Assembly (NCBI RefSeq): GCF_017744835.1
Contig: NZ_JAGIAM010000003.1
Coordinates: 496,001 to 560,000 of the forward strand
DNA length: 64,000 nucleotides
Direction of reading: 5' to 3'
Origin: Sphingomonas sp.
Lineage (GTDB): Bacteria > Pseudomonadota > Alphaproteobacteria > Sphingomonadales > Sphingomonadaceae
In this document: one piece after another, positions 1 to 7,780 of the stretch
Position numbering within the stretch: position 1 is the first letter of the stretch
Layout: every line of letters starts with the position of its first letter
The notes under the pieces: generated by a model
The model's database searches: none
What the model was told of the DNA's origin: nothing
The model's input: only the letters and a program-made list of their open reading frames with translations
Position numbers and translations under genes: made by a program

Positions 1-235
1 GCAGCCGGTCGCTCCGCGCGAAGGCGATCACTGCGCCCACCCGGGGTTTGGCGCCCCGTGCATAGCGGCCCTTGGCCTGGTCCCACCACGTCCATGCGTC
101 GCCGTAGATCTGGATGCCGGAAGCCTCGCGCGCGAAGGGGACGCACTGGCCCTGATAGTCGAGCAATGAATCGGCATGCGCCGCCGACGCCGTGGTGACG
201 GTCGCGAACAATGCCAGGACGAACGCATGACGCAT
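1..235 (-). CDS. CHAP-domain secreted protein, N-terminal part only
   Basis: The frame stays open from an ATG at 235 to the left edge, so only about 78 residues are present and the C-terminus is missing. The start MRHAFVLALFATVTTASA followed by HADS is a plausible signal peptide. The mature part begins with DYQGQCVPFAREASGI and DAWTWWDQA, the typical opening of CHAP (cysteine/histidine amidohydrolase-peptidase) domains, with Cys in QCVPFAR as the presumed nucleophile. CHAP enzymes cleave peptidoglycan peptides or amides. The catalytic His lies outside the window. The ORF track missed it because it is partial; its listed 28..270 ORF is a different, spurious frame. Confidence 0.75.
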   Translation of the reverse strand, partial: MRHAFVLALFATVTTASAAHADSLLDYQGQCVPFAREASGIQIYGDAWTWWDQAKGRYARGAKPRVGAVIAFARSDRL

Positions 236-297
236 ACAAGGGAGCCGTTACTATAACCCCACCCAAGCAAAGGTATCGCTGAAGAGTTAGTGGCGCG

Positions 298-1146
298 TCA
301 ACCATGATCGTTGCGGCCGTGAACCCATTCGACCAGCACGAAGGAGATGATCATCAGCAGGAACCATGCGCCCAACTTGGATGGGGACACCATCTCCCAT
401 CCGTCCTGCTGGCTCGGATAGACCCAGGCGTGCGAGAAGGTGGCGATGTTCTCCGCCAGCCAGATGAACAGCGCGACGAGGAACCAGCCGAGCAGCAGCG
501 GCATCCAGCGCTCGGTGCGCCAGACGGTGAAGCATACCCGCGTCCGCCAGAAGAGCAGGCCCGTCGCCGCGAACAGGATCAGGCGAATGTCCGGCAGCCA
601 GTGGTGCGTGAAGAAATTGAGGTAGATCGCCGCCGCCAGCAGCCAGGTCGTCCAGCGCGGCGGGTCGCCCGGAAAGCGGAAGGCGAAGATGCGCCAGACG
701 CGTGCGATATAGCTGCCCACCGCCGCGTACATGAAGCCGGAGAAGAGCGGCACGCCGCCGATGCGGAGCAGATTGTGCTCGGGATAGAGCCACGATCCGT
801 GCGCGGTCTTGAAGATCTCCATCACCGTGCCGACGACATGGAACGCCAGGATGACCTTGGCTTCGTCGAGGCTCTCCAGCCGGAAGGCGAGCATGCCGAG
901 CTGGATCGCCACGGCGCCGATGACGAGGAAGTCGTAGCGTGCCAGCGGCGCGTCGGCCGGGTAGAAGAGGTGGGTGGCGAGCAGTAGCCCCAGCAGCAGG
1001 GCGCCGAACAGGCAGGCCCAGCCCTGCTTGAAGCCGAACAGCAGGAACTCATAGACGCCGGCCTTCCAGCCGGACTGAGGCTGCGCCGCCTCGAGCCGCG
1101 CGCGGACGCGGGCGAAGCGCGTGGCGCCGGGGCCGCCTGCCAGCAT
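298..1146 (-). CDS. DUF817 family integral membrane protein
   Basis: A 282-aa protein with about seven hydrophobic segments (for example LFGALLLGLLLATHLFY and LGWFLVALFIWLAENIA) and conserved-looking HGSWLYPE, ATFSHAWVYPSQ and GAWFLLMIISFVLVEWVH blocks that match my memory of DUF817 proteins. Function of the family is unknown to me. Its ATG directly abuts the GFA stop codon (TGA then ATG, no gap), so it is probably the last gene of the operon that begins with the NTF2-like gene at 4284. The metabolic theme of that operon does not predict a role for this protein. Confidence 0.8.
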   Translation of the reverse strand: MLAGGPGATRFARVRARLEAAQPQSGWKAGVYEFLLFGFKQGWACLFGALLLGLLLATHLFYPADAPLARYDFLVIGAVAIQLGMLAFRLESLDEAKVILAFHVVGTVMEIFKTAHGSWLYPEHNLLRIGGVPLFSGFMYAAVGSYIARVWRIFAFRFPGDPPRWTTWLLAAAIYLNFFTHHWLPDIRLILFAATGLLFWRTRVCFTVWRTERWMPLLLGWFLVALFIWLAENIATFSHAWVYPSQQDGWEMVSPSKLGAWFLLMIISFVLVEWVHGRNDHG

Positions 1147-1572
1147 TCAGCCGATCGGCGGAGGCTGGCGCTCGAAGCGCGGGAGCTCGGGGTCGATGCA
1201 CGCCCAGCTCGGCGCCGCATCGGTCCAGATCGTCGTCTGCGGCGCGAGCAATTCGGGATCATCGAGTGCGCCGGCGCGAACGATCAGCAGATGCGGCCGC
1301 GCGTCGGACTTGCTGAAGATCGGCGTGCCGCATTCGGGGCAGAAGCCGCGGCGCATGACGTTGCCGCTGTCGGCGACGTCGCGGCGCCAGCGGACCTCGC
1401 CGGTGATCGCCACTGCATCGGCCGGGAAGACGACGTTCACCGTCGCATTGCCCGAGGCGAGGTACTGGCACAGCCGGCACCAGCAGGCGCGGGCGAGCAG
1501 CGGCTCGGCCGTGATCGTCACGCGCACCGCGCCGCAGAGGCAGCCCCCGCCGTGCGAAGGGGCTTCGCTCAT
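1147..1572 (-). CDS. GFA family (Gfa/DUF636) zinc protein
   Basis: 141 aa. It has the cysteine pattern of the glutathione-dependent formaldehyde-activating enzyme fold: GGCLCGAVR near residue 10, CWCRLC near residues 31-36 and FCPECGTPIF near residue 77, which together make the two zinc sites. The founding member binds glutathione-hydroxymethyl adducts, but most genomic members have no assigned substrate. The ATG overlaps the carboxylase stop in an ATGA arrangement, indicating translational coupling. I would call the family with confidence but not the reaction. Confidence 0.88.
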   Translation of the reverse strand: MSEAPSHGGGCLCGAVRVTITAEPLLARACWCRLCQYLASGNATVNVVFPADAVAITGEVRWRRDVADSGNVMRRGFCPECGTPIFSKSDARPHLLIVRAGALDDPELLAPQTTIWTDAAPSWACIDPELPRFERQPPPIG

Positions 1573-3488
1573 TCGCCGGCCTCCACGCGGACGAGCAGCG
1601 CGCCTTCGCTCACCTGCGCACCGGGCTCGGCGTTGAGTTCGGCGACGGTGCCATCGAACGGGGCGGTGAGGCCGTGCTCCATCTTCATCGCCTCGAGCGT
1701 GACGAGGCGCTGGCCCTTGGCGACGGCGGCGCCGGGGGTGACGTCGACCGCGGTGATCCGGCCGGGCATGGGGGCGAGGATGGCGCCGTCAGCTGTGGCA
1801 CCGCTGCGGGCCACGTCCGCGAAGCGTGTGAAGGTGAACGCGGCGCCACCCTCGAACAGCGTGGCCTCGGACTCGTAATATACGGCACCCGCGCTCACCT
1901 CATAGGCGCGCCCGCTGTCATAGAGGTCGAGATCGTACGAGAATTGCGGGATCGGCTGATTGTCCAGGTGGAGAGTCACGGTCGTTTGCGGCGCGCGGTT
2001 CAGGCGGAAGCCGGCCAAGCCCAATGCTCGATCGAGCTGGCGTGGTCGCCATTCCGAAGCGCCTTTCCACCCGTCGACGATCAGCCGCTCGGCTGCTTCC
2101 TGCAGGAGCAGGGCGCTGGGCTGGGGAGCCGCGGTGAGGTCCGATTCATGGGCGGCGATGAAGTTGGTCGAAAGTTCCTCCTCCGCAAAAGCGGGATGCT
2201 CGACCAGCCTTTTGAGGAACCAGGCGTTGGTCTTGACCGGCGCGACCAGCGTAGCGTCGCAGGCTTCCGCCAGCCGCGCACGCGCAGCTTCGCGATCCGG
2301 TCCCGAGGAGATCAGCTTGGCGATCATCGGGTCGTAGAAGGGCGAGATCGTGTCTCCTTCCTCCACGCCGATTTCGATCCGCACGCTTGGGGGCAGGAAC
2401 AGCGTTTCCAGCTTGCCGACGCTTGGCAGAAACCCCTTGGCCGGGTCCTCCGCATAGAGCCGCGCTTCCATCGCCCAACCATGGATCGCAAGCTCGTCCT
2501 GCCGCTTCGGCAGCGGCTCGCCGCTCGCCACCCGCAGCTGCCACTCGACCAGATCGACGCCGGTGATCTCCTCGGTCACCGGATGCTCGACCTGCAGCCG
2601 CGTGTTCATCTCCGTGAACCAGATGCGGTCGGCGCGGAGACCCTCGCTGGCGTCGGCGATGAACTCGATCGTGCCTGCGCCGACATAGTCCACCGCCTGC
2701 GCCGCGCGCACCGCGGCGGCGCAGATCGCCTCGCGCGTCGCCTCGTCCATGCCGGGGGCGGGGGCCTCCTCGATCACCTTCTGGTGGCGGCGCTGGAGCG
2801 AGCAGTCGCGCTCGAACAGGTGGACGACATTGCCGTGGCTGTCGCCGAACACCTGCACTTCGATGTGGCGCGGCGAGAGGATGTACTTCTCGATCAGCAC
2901 GCGGTCGTCGCCGAACGAGCTCGCCGCTTCGCGCTTGCAGCTCGCCAGTGCGTCGGCGAAGTCGGGGGCGGCATCGACCCGGCGCATGCCCTTGCCGCCG
3001 CCGCCTGCCACGGCCTTGATCAGCACCGGATAGCCGATCGCGTCGGCCTCGGCCTGCAGCCGCTCGGGGGCCTGGTCCTCGCCCAGATAGCCGGGCGTCA
3101 CCGGCACGCCGGCGGCGATCATCCGCTCCTTGGCGGCGTCCTTCAGTCCCATCGCGCGGATGCTGTCGGGCTTCGGCCCGACCCAGACCAGCCCGGCGTC
3201 GATCACCGCCTGGGCGAAATCGGCATTCTCGGAGAGGAAGCCATAGCCGGGGTGGATCGCCTCGGCGCCGGTCGCCCTGGCGGCGGCGATGATCTTCTCG
3301 CCGACGAGATAGCTCTCGCGTGCGGGCGAGGGGCCGATGTGCACCGCCTCGTCGGCCTGGCGGACATGGAGCGCCTGCGTGTCGGCGTCCGAATAGACGG
3401 CGACGGTGCGGATGCCCATCGCGCGGGCGGTGCGGATCACGCGGCAGGCGATCTCGCCGCGGTTCGCGATCAGGAGTGAGGTGATCAT
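1569..3488 (-). CDS. Biotin-dependent acyl-CoA carboxylase alpha subunit (methylcrotonyl- or propionyl-CoA type)
   Basis: 639 aa, with the biotin carboxylase half first (LLIANRGEIACRV, ATP-grasp loop KAVAGGGGKGMR, EMNTRLQVEHPVTE), then a linker domain, then a biotinyl domain with AMKM, Lys602 being the biotin-accepting residue. It uses ATP and bicarbonate to carboxylate biotin, which a beta subunit then transfers to an acyl-CoA. I chose the ATG at 3488 because family homology starts at MITSLLIANRGE and this ATG overlaps the upstream stop (ATGA); the track ORF to 3734 adds only out-of-family Arg-rich sequence. No carboxyltransferase gene is in view, so methylcrotonyl-CoA (leucine breakdown) versus propionyl-CoA cannot be decided; the length slightly favours the former. 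Confidence 0.93.
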   Translation of the reverse strand: MITSLLIANRGEIACRVIRTARAMGIRTVAVYSDADTQALHVRQADEAVHIGPSPARESYLVGEKIIAAARATGAEAIHPGYGFLSENADFAQAVIDAGLVWVGPKPDSIRAMGLKDAAKERMIAAGVPVTPGYLGEDQAPERLQAEADAIGYPVLIKAVAGGGGKGMRRVDAAPDFADALASCKREAASSFGDDRVLIEKYILSPRHIEVQVFGDSHGNVVHLFERDCSLQRRHQKVIEEAPAPGMDEATREAICAAAVRAAQAVDYVGAGTIEFIADASEGLRADRIWFTEMNTRLQVEHPVTEEITGVDLVEWQLRVASGEPLPKRQDELAIHGWAMEARLYAEDPAKGFLPSVGKLETLFLPPSVRIEIGVEEGDTISPFYDPMIAKLISSGPDREAARARLAEACDATLVAPVKTNAWFLKRLVEHPAFAEEELSTNFIAAHESDLTAAPQPSALLLQEAAERLIVDGWKGASEWRPRQLDRALGLAGFRLNRAPQTTVTLHLDNQPIPQFSYDLDLYDSGRAYEVSAGAVYYESEATLFEGGAAFTFTRFADVARSGATADGAILAPMPGRITAVDVTPGAAVAKGQRLVTLEAMKMEHGLTAPFDGTVAELNAEPGAQVSEGALLVRVEAGE

Positions 3489-3805
3489 GGATGGCGCTCC
3501 GGAAAGCCGTGGCGTTCGTGCAGCGCGCGCAGCAGGCCGGGCATGTCGTTGGCGAAGCCGAAGCCTCCGTCCTCGGCTGGCCACACCAGCGCGGGCAAAT
3601 TCTGGTTCGCCTCGCCGATCGCGGCGACGACCTCGGGCCGGGGCCGCGGATAGTCGGCGCGGATCACCTCGATGTTGGCGGCGCGCTCGGGAAAGGCGGC
3701 GAGCAGCCCCTCGATCGTGATGCAGTCCTGGCAATAGAAGCTGCGCCCCGGAAGATCGGGGTCGACGAACTCGGAAGGCAGGAGGAACAGCCGGTCGCGC
3801 GTCAT
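3485..3805 (-). CDS. DUF3088 family protein
   Basis: 106 aa from the ATG at 3805 (MTRDRLFLLPSEF). The early DPDLPGRSFYCQDCITIEGLL segment with a CxxC pair resembles a thioredoxin-like redox or metal centre, and I recall this as DUF3088. No function is established. The start overlaps the NTF2-like stop by 4 nt and its own stop overlaps the carboxylase ATG by 4 nt, so it sits in the middle of a coupled operon. The track ORF starts upstream inside the preceding gene and is too long. Confidence 0.82.
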   Translation of the reverse strand: MTRDRLFLLPSEFVDPDLPGRSFYCQDCITIEGLLAAFPERAANIEVIRADYPRPRPEVVAAIGEANQNLPALVWPAEDGGFGFANDMPGLLRALHERHGFPERHP

Positions 3806-4284
3806 TCGGCGGTGCATCCCGTCGTGCGCTGCGACCAGGTGATGTTGAGCACCTTCCACTGGCCGTTCTCGCGAACCAGGTCGAAATGATCGACGCCGCA
3901 GTGGTGGACCTTGCCGTCGATCAGGAAGCTGTAGTTCGCCCAGACCATCGCAATGTCGCCGTCGATCTCGACCGCGGGATTGAGGAGGCGCTCCTCATAT
4001 TTCTCCGGCCCCGGCTTGATGTTGCCGGTGAACTCGCTCCAGCTGAGATGGCGCAGGCTGCGCATGCCGTCGGGCTTCTCGGCCGCGACCGCGACATGCC
4101 CCTCGGGCCGCACCTGCGCCGCGATGGCGGCGCCGTCGCGCGCGGCAAGGCCCGCGAACATCGCGCGGATCGGCGCGAGCACGGCCGCTTCCTCGTCGCC
4201 GGGCGGGGGCAGGGCAGTGCCCTTGACGATCGGGGCGACGGGCGTGGTCTGGAGCCCCAGCAGCAGGGCGAGCATCAGCGTCAT
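3802..4284 (-). CDS. NTF2-like / SnoaL-like secreted protein
   Basis: 160 aa. A short hydrophobic N-terminus (MTLMLALLLGLQTTPVAPI) suggests export. The remainder has the pattern of an NTF2-like cone fold: an initial helix with IRAMFAGLAARDGAAI, strands around GDIAMVWANYSFLIDG, and a C-terminal HCGVDHFDLVRENGQWKVLNITW, common in DUF4440/SnoaL-like proteins. These folds bind small hydrophobic ligands or act as isomerases, but many have no known activity. It is the first gene of the operon running down to DUF817, and its promoter should lie in or beyond the repeat-rich gap at 4285-4524. Confidence 0.8.
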   Translation of the reverse strand: MTLMLALLLGLQTTPVAPIVKGTALPPPGDEEAAVLAPIRAMFAGLAARDGAAIAAQVRPEGHVAVAAEKPDGMRSLRHLSWSEFTGNIKPGPEKYEERLLNPAVEIDGDIAMVWANYSFLIDGKVHHCGVDHFDLVRENGQWKVLNITWSQRTTGCTAE

Positions 4285-4354
4285 GAGTGTGTGAAATCCC
4301 TCTCCGAGGAGGCACGGTCACACAGCCATGGAAACGGGTCAACCGGGGTGCGCG

Positions 4355-4509
4355 CTCCCCTCCCTGCTTGCAGGGAGGGGTGGGGGGTGGGTGCGCGCGT
4401 CTGCGCGCCCAAAAACTCGATAGCCTTCCGCTGAAAAGCACCGGACGAGGCATCGAGCCTCGTCCGCCGCTCAACCCACCCCCTGCCCCTCCCCTGCAGG
4501 GAGGGGAGA
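4355..4509. repeat. Intergenic repeat, copy 1 of 2
   Basis: About 155 bp with a second diverged copy at 42319-42460. It opens with a perfect 10-bp hairpin (CCCCTCCCTG, CTTG loop, CAGGGAGGGG), has GCGCGCGTCTGCGCGC-type sequence, then a 22-bp block identical in both copies that contains the internal inverted repeat GAGGC-ATCGA-GCCTC, and ends in a second G/C hairpin. Both copies lie between genes. It resembles a small non-autonomous palindromic element; I see no target-site duplication. Confidence 0.7.
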
Positions 4510-4524
4510 AGGTCGGCCAGCCGC

Positions 4525-4770
4525 CTATTCGTTGTCGGGCGCGCGCGGGCGGTCGGGCCGGCGCTCCTGCGCATGCTCGATCGCGTCGCCCTTGTGCACG
4601 CGCGTCGCGGCGCCCGGCTCGGCGACGTGCGCGATCTCGTCCTGCGCGCCGATGTCGCGCGCCATGGTGCCGCCGCTCGACCCGCCATAGGACGGGCCGG
4701 GCTCCATGCTTTCGATCAGCGCGCTGTCGTCATGGTCGCGCGCGGCGGTGGTACGGGGATGTTCCATCAT
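4525..4770 (-). CDS. Small charged protein of unknown function
   Basis: 81 aa, hydrophilic, no signal peptide or membrane segment. It contains SALIESMEPGPSYGGSSGGTMARDIG followed by an Asp/Glu/Arg-rich tail (QERRPDRPRAPDNE). The minus-strand start is preceded by AGGAGGCGC, a good ribosome binding site, which supports it as a real gene. I do not recognise a family. It lies between a repeat and the acylphosphatase gene, transcribed in the same direction. Confidence 0.6.
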   Translation of the reverse strand: MMEHPRTTAARDHDDSALIESMEPGPSYGGSSGGTMARDIGAQDEIAHVAEPGAATRVHKGDAIEHAQERRPDRPRAPDNE

Positions 4771-4818
4771 GCGCCTCCTGATCCCGGGTCAATGCCGGGG
4801 GAGGGGAGGCGTTCCCGC

Positions 4819-5097
4819 TCAAGCGGTGAAGCGTTTGGTGAAGCCCTTGTGCGACTTCTCGTCGTCGGCCGGATAGGCCTCGACATGGTCGATCCGCGCG
4901 AGCGGCGGGCCGCCGTCGAGACCCTCGATCATCCGGTCGAGCATTTCGTCTTCGGCCGAGGCGAGGATCTCGACGCGCCCGTCGCGCGTGTTGCGGACCC
5001 AGCCGGTGATGCCGGTGCGCTGCGCGTTGCGCACGACCCAGTCGCGAAAGCCGACGCCCTGCACGCGCCCGGAAACGAAGATACGCTTTGTCGTCAT
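4819..5097 (-). CDS. acyP: Acylphosphatase
   Basis: 92 aa, the normal size. It hydrolyses the carboxyl-phosphate bond of acyl phosphates. The signature GRVQGVGFRDW contains the phosphate-binding Arg18, and GWVRN contains the catalytic Asn36. I chose the ATG at 5097 (MTTKRIFVSG), because the track ORF from 5205 adds 36 residues with no family similarity. It stands alone between the small 81-aa gene and greB; no operon partner is obvious. Confidence 0.93.
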   Translation of the reverse strand: MTTKRIFVSGRVQGVGFRDWVVRNAQRTGITGWVRNTRDGRVEILASAEDEMLDRMIEGLDGGPPLARIDHVEAYPADDEKSHKGFTKRFTA

Positions 5098-5208
5098 AAA
5101 CCCCACGCTCACTCGAGCCGCATTCTGCGGGCTCAGGGGCGTTTTGTAGCACGGCCTACGCCAGACGCAGGAGATCGATCCCTCGGTTCGCCGCAGGCCA
5201 GGCACGTG

Positions 5209-5685
5209 TCAGGGGTAAGAAATTGCGATCACTTCATATTCGCGCTCGCCGCCGGGCAGCGCGACCCGCCTGAGGTCGCCCAGCGCCGCGCCGCGCAGAG
5301 CGCGCGCGAGCGGCGCGTTCCAGCCGATCAGTCCCTTGCCCGCGTCCGCCTCGTCGTCGCCGACCAGCGTCAATATGCGCTGGTTGTCGTCCTCGTCGGC
5401 GATCGTCACGGTGGCGCCGAAGAAGACGCGGTTGCGGTCCTCCTGGCGGGCGGGGTCGACCACCTTGGCGGCCTTCATCCGCTTCGACAGCCAGCCGAGC
5501 CGGCGGTCGATCTCGCGCAGCCGCTTGCGGCCGTAGATATAGTCGCCGTTTTCCGAGCGGTCGCCGTTGCCCGCGGCCCAGGCGATCGTCTCGACCAGCT
5601 GCGGACGCTCGGTCGCGAACAGCGCGTCATATTCGGCCTTGAGCGCGGCATAGCCCGCGGGCGTGATGTAGTTGGGACGGTCCAT
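5209..5685 (-). CDS. greB: Transcription elongation factor GreB
   Basis: 158 aa from MDRPNYITPAGY. The N-terminal coiled coil carries the GreB-like stretch GDRSENGDYIYGRKRLREIDRR, with the acidic tip (EN/D) that positions Mg2+ in the RNA polymerase secondary channel. The C-terminal FKBP-like domain includes FGATVTIADEDDNQRILTLVG and GWNAPLARALRGA. It rescues backtracked RNA polymerase by stimulating transcript cleavage. The YIYGRKRLREIDRR motif separates GreB from GreA. The ORF start at 5703 would add only six residues. Confidence 0.9.
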   Translation of the reverse strand: MDRPNYITPAGYAALKAEYDALFATERPQLVETIAWAAGNGDRSENGDYIYGRKRLREIDRRLGWLSKRMKAAKVVDPARQEDRNRVFFGATVTIADEDDNQRILTLVGDDEADAGKGLIGWNAPLARALRGAALGDLRRVALPGGEREYEVIAISYP

Positions 5686-5722
5686 GCTCGCCCGATAGTC
5701 CAAACCGGCGTTCGCGCGAAGC

Positions 5723-7723
5723 TCAGCCCGGCCGGCTCTTGCCCAGGTACCAGCTGATGTTGTTCGGCCCGCGCGAGCGTGCGTGCTGGGGGTTCATCAG
5801 GTCGTAGACCACCGCGTTCTCCAGCACGCGCTGGACATAGTTCTTGGTCTCGAAGATCGGGATCTGCTCGACCCAGCGGAGCACGTCGGCGCCCGGGAGC
5901 CGCGGGTCGCCATAGGCGCGGATCCACTTGTTCACGTTGCCGGGCCCCGCGTTGTACGCCGCCACGGCCAGCGGATAGCTGCCGTAGAGGTTGAACATCC
6001 GCTGGAAATAGCTCGAGCCGAGCTGGATGTTGTAATCGGTGTTCTGCGTGAGCGAGCCCGGATCGTAGCTCAGCCCCAGCTTGGTCGCGGTCTCGCGCGC
6101 GGTGCCGGGCATCAGCTGCATCAGCCCGCGCGCGCCGGCGTGGCTCACCGCGGCGCGGTCGAACTGGCTCTCCTGGCGCGCGATCGCGTGGATCATCGAC
6201 CAGTAATCCTGATGCCCCGCGGGCACGCTGATCGAGGGGAAGCCGGCGGCGGTATAGTCCGACAGCCCGTTCTGCAGCGCGCTGCGGCCCACCATGACGC
6301 CCAGGTCCGGCCGGCCGATCGTGCGGCTGAGCTCGGCGGCGAGGGCATGGTCGGTGTCGCTGGTCGCGTCGCGCGCGATCTGGCGGACGAACAGCCCCTG
6401 GTCGGCATGGTTGCCCATCGCCCCGAGCTGCTGCGCGGCGCGCACCGTTTCCTTGGCGTAGAAGGCCTGGCGCACCGCCGGGTCGATTGGACGCTGGACG
6501 CTGGCCGGCGCGCGCAGCGGCTGGCCGGTGCGCTCGGCGGCGAGCTGGCCGTAATAGAGGTCGGGGAAGCCGGCGGCGCGCGCGAAGAAGCCCTGCGCCG
6601 CGACCTGATCGCCCGCCGCCTCGGCGGCGCGGCCGGCCCAATAGAGCCCCTTGGACTGGGTCTGCGGGGTCTTGGAGCCGCGCGAATAGCGCTCGAACAT
6701 GCCGATCGCGTCGCGCGGGCGCATCAGCTGGTAATAGGCAGTCGATCCCGCCAGCCAGACGAGGCTGGTATAGTCATCGCGCTCGCCCAGCGGCAGCGCG
6801 CTGATGTCGGTGCCCGGCGCGAAGGCGTCGTCGACGCGGCTCGCGATCTGATAGGCCAGGCTGTGCTGGCTGTCCGCGCTCGCCCCCTTGGCCGCGGTAA
6901 GCAGCACTTCATACCATTCCTCCGCATCGCCCGGATAGGACGTCAGCACCGGCCGGTTGGCGAGGTAGGAGCGCATCGCCTGCTCCTGCCCGCTGTTGCG
7001 CAGCCAGGTCGCGCGATCGGCGATATAGCCGGGATCGCCCGCGCCCAGCGCCTGCGCGACCGCGCCGCGAGTCGCGGCGTCGGGAGCGGCGGTGCGATAG
7101 GCGAGCCGCGCCTCGAACACCGGCCGTCGCGGCGACGTGAGGAAGGGCAGCTGGCGCTGTGCGGCGGCGAACGATCCCTGCCACAACAGCATGTCCATTC
7201 GCGCGTCATGGTCGGCCGGCGTCAGCGCGGCGGAAAAGGCGCCGATCAGCTTGGCTTCGTCGCTGGTGCGCAGCACGCCCGAGCGCCAGGCGCGGCGCGC
7301 CTGTTCCTCGGCTTCGGTGCGGCGGCCCGATGCTGCGAGCGCCTCGGCATAGCGGATGTGACCGGCAGGGGTGATCGGCGGGAAGCGCTCGAAGAACCGG
7401 ACGACCAGCCCCGGCGCCCAGGTGCCGCTGTCGAGCACCGTCTCGGCGGCCGCGCGACGACTCGTCTCGCCCGGCCAGCCGGGATGGGCGAGCATGAAAT
7501 TGGCATAGTCGGAGAAGGGCCAGTTGTCCGATTGCTGGAGCCGCTTCCATTCGACCAGCACCTGCGAAAGGTCGCCGGACTGGGCGTAGCTTTGGGCGCT
7601 GCTTTCGAACGCCGTCCGATACAACCCCACTTGCTCCTGCACGACCTGGGACGAGGCCGCCAACCCCGAAACCCCCGCCAACAGCAGCCCACTCTTCAAC
7701 GCAGAACCGAGCATGCTGGACAT
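5723..7723 (-). CDS. Soluble lytic murein transglycosylase (Slt70-like)
   Basis: 666 aa from the ATG at 7723 (alternatives at 7750 and 7714). It has a hydrophobic leader (SALKSGLLLAGVSGLAAS), a long helical superhelix region (TPR-like, roughly residues 40-480) and a C-terminal SLT domain. The SLT motifs are clear: IARQESQFDRAAVSHAGARGLMQLMPGTA with catalytic Glu in RQES, and AVAAYNAGPGNV. It cleaves the MurNAc-GlcNAc bond to give 1,6-anhydro ends in the periplasm. It is divergent from dapA, and the two share the roughly 57-bp gap. Confidence 0.93.
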   Translation of the reverse strand: MSSMLGSALKSGLLLAGVSGLAASSQVVQEQVGLYRTAFESSAQSYAQSGDLSQVLVEWKRLQQSDNWPFSDYANFMLAHPGWPGETSRRAAAETVLDSGTWAPGLVVRFFERFPPITPAGHIRYAEALAASGRRTEAEEQARRAWRSGVLRTSDEAKLIGAFSAALTPADHDARMDMLLWQGSFAAAQRQLPFLTSPRRPVFEARLAYRTAAPDAATRGAVAQALGAGDPGYIADRATWLRNSGQEQAMRSYLANRPVLTSYPGDAEEWYEVLLTAAKGASADSQHSLAYQIASRVDDAFAPGTDISALPLGERDDYTSLVWLAGSTAYYQLMRPRDAIGMFERYSRGSKTPQTQSKGLYWAGRAAEAAGDQVAAQGFFARAAGFPDLYYGQLAAERTGQPLRAPASVQRPIDPAVRQAFYAKETVRAAQQLGAMGNHADQGLFVRQIARDATSDTDHALAAELSRTIGRPDLGVMVGRSALQNGLSDYTAAGFPSISVPAGHQDYWSMIHAIARQESQFDRAAVSHAGARGLMQLMPGTARETATKLGLSYDPGSLTQNTDYNIQLGSSYFQRMFNLYGSYPLAVAAYNAGPGNVNKWIRAYGDPRLPGADVLRWVEQIPIFETKNYVQRVLENAVVYDLMNPQHARSRGPNNISWYLGKSRPG

Positions 7724-7780
7724 GATACGCAACCGCGGCCTATCTGCCACCCCCGATTATCACCTAAGGAATATTTCCGC

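Noticed and set aside
3489-3734. N-terminal extension of the carboxylase in the track
   Set aside because: 82 extra residues are Arg/Ala-rich and lie in the DUF3088 gene in another frame; the conserved MITSLLIANRGE is the start.
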